Source of the DNA: an uncultured Rhodocyclaceae bacterium
Lineage (GTDB): Bacteria; Pseudomonadota; Gammaproteobacteria; Burkholderiales; Rhodocyclaceae
DNA: 5,414 nt
Direction: 5' to 3'
NCBI GenBank assembly: GCA_937892345.1
Contig: CALAGF010000074.1
Location: forward strand, 1-5,414
The translations under genes and the position numbers were made by a program. This document shows, one piece after another, positions 5,358 through 5,414 of the stretch (position 1 is its first letter; each line of letters starts with the position of its first letter). Below the pieces are notes generated by a model that worked only from the letters and a program-made list of their open reading frames with translations, was not told where the DNA came from and did not search any database.

Positions 5358-5414
5358 TAAATGATCGTTTGGCGGACAAGGCGACTGGCATCAGCCGAAC
5401 AGCTCGCTATGGGA

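Noticed and set aside
4770..5360. Plus-strand open frame of 196 residues
   Set aside because: It is antisense to the DUF1612-type gene, with no family resemblance and no convincing start site.
5358..5414. Search for a gene or promoter in the last 57 bases
   Set aside because: No convincing promoter, ribosome binding site or coding start is visible in this short edge segment.

Overview
The window is GC-rich and all of its recognisable genes lie on the minus strand, so transcription runs from right to left. Protein relatedness and base composition suggest an alphaproteobacterium, probably of the Rhodobacterales (Paracoccus- or Rhodobacter-like). The SelO N-terminus and the DUF1612/HTH protein both resemble versions I know from that group. 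This is recognition by eye, not a database result.

Layout in transcription order: (1) 5357-4326, a DUF1612-type protein with a C-terminal winged helix, of unknown function and often found on alphaproteobacterial replicons. (2) 4178-3300, a LysR-type regulator. (3) 3299-3196, a short intergenic region with a plausible promoter and alternating ATAGC/GCTAT half-sites that look like a LysR-type operator. (4) A tight run of five genes: msrB (3195-2755), msrA (2755-2249, sharing one base with msrB), an FAD/NAD(P)-binding protein (2245-1082), a cytoplasmic thioredoxin-fold protein with a WCPGC motif (1054-554), and the N-terminus of selO (517 to the left edge). Gaps between these five are -1, 3, 27 and 36 bases, so they are probably one operon.

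The operon reads as a methionine-sulfoxide repair and redox-homeostasis unit. MsrB and MsrA reduce the R and S forms of methionine sulfoxide. The thioredoxin-like protein and the flavoprotein are candidates for supplying or relaying electrons. SelO is a pseudokinase-fold enzyme that transfers AMP to proteins, including redox proteins in studied species. The LysR-type protein, encoded just upstream in the same direction, is the obvious candidate regulator.

The most striking anomaly is at the left edge. The SelO sequence is clean through residue 135, then changes abruptly to an unrelated Glu/Gln/Leu-rich sequence exactly where the near-invariant continuation of the family should begin. An 8-bp perfect inverted repeat spans that point. 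This suggests an insertion, a rearrangement or an assembly chimera that breaks selO. No tRNA, rRNA, CRISPR array or complete mobile element is visible, and no intergenic stretch exceeds 300 bases.
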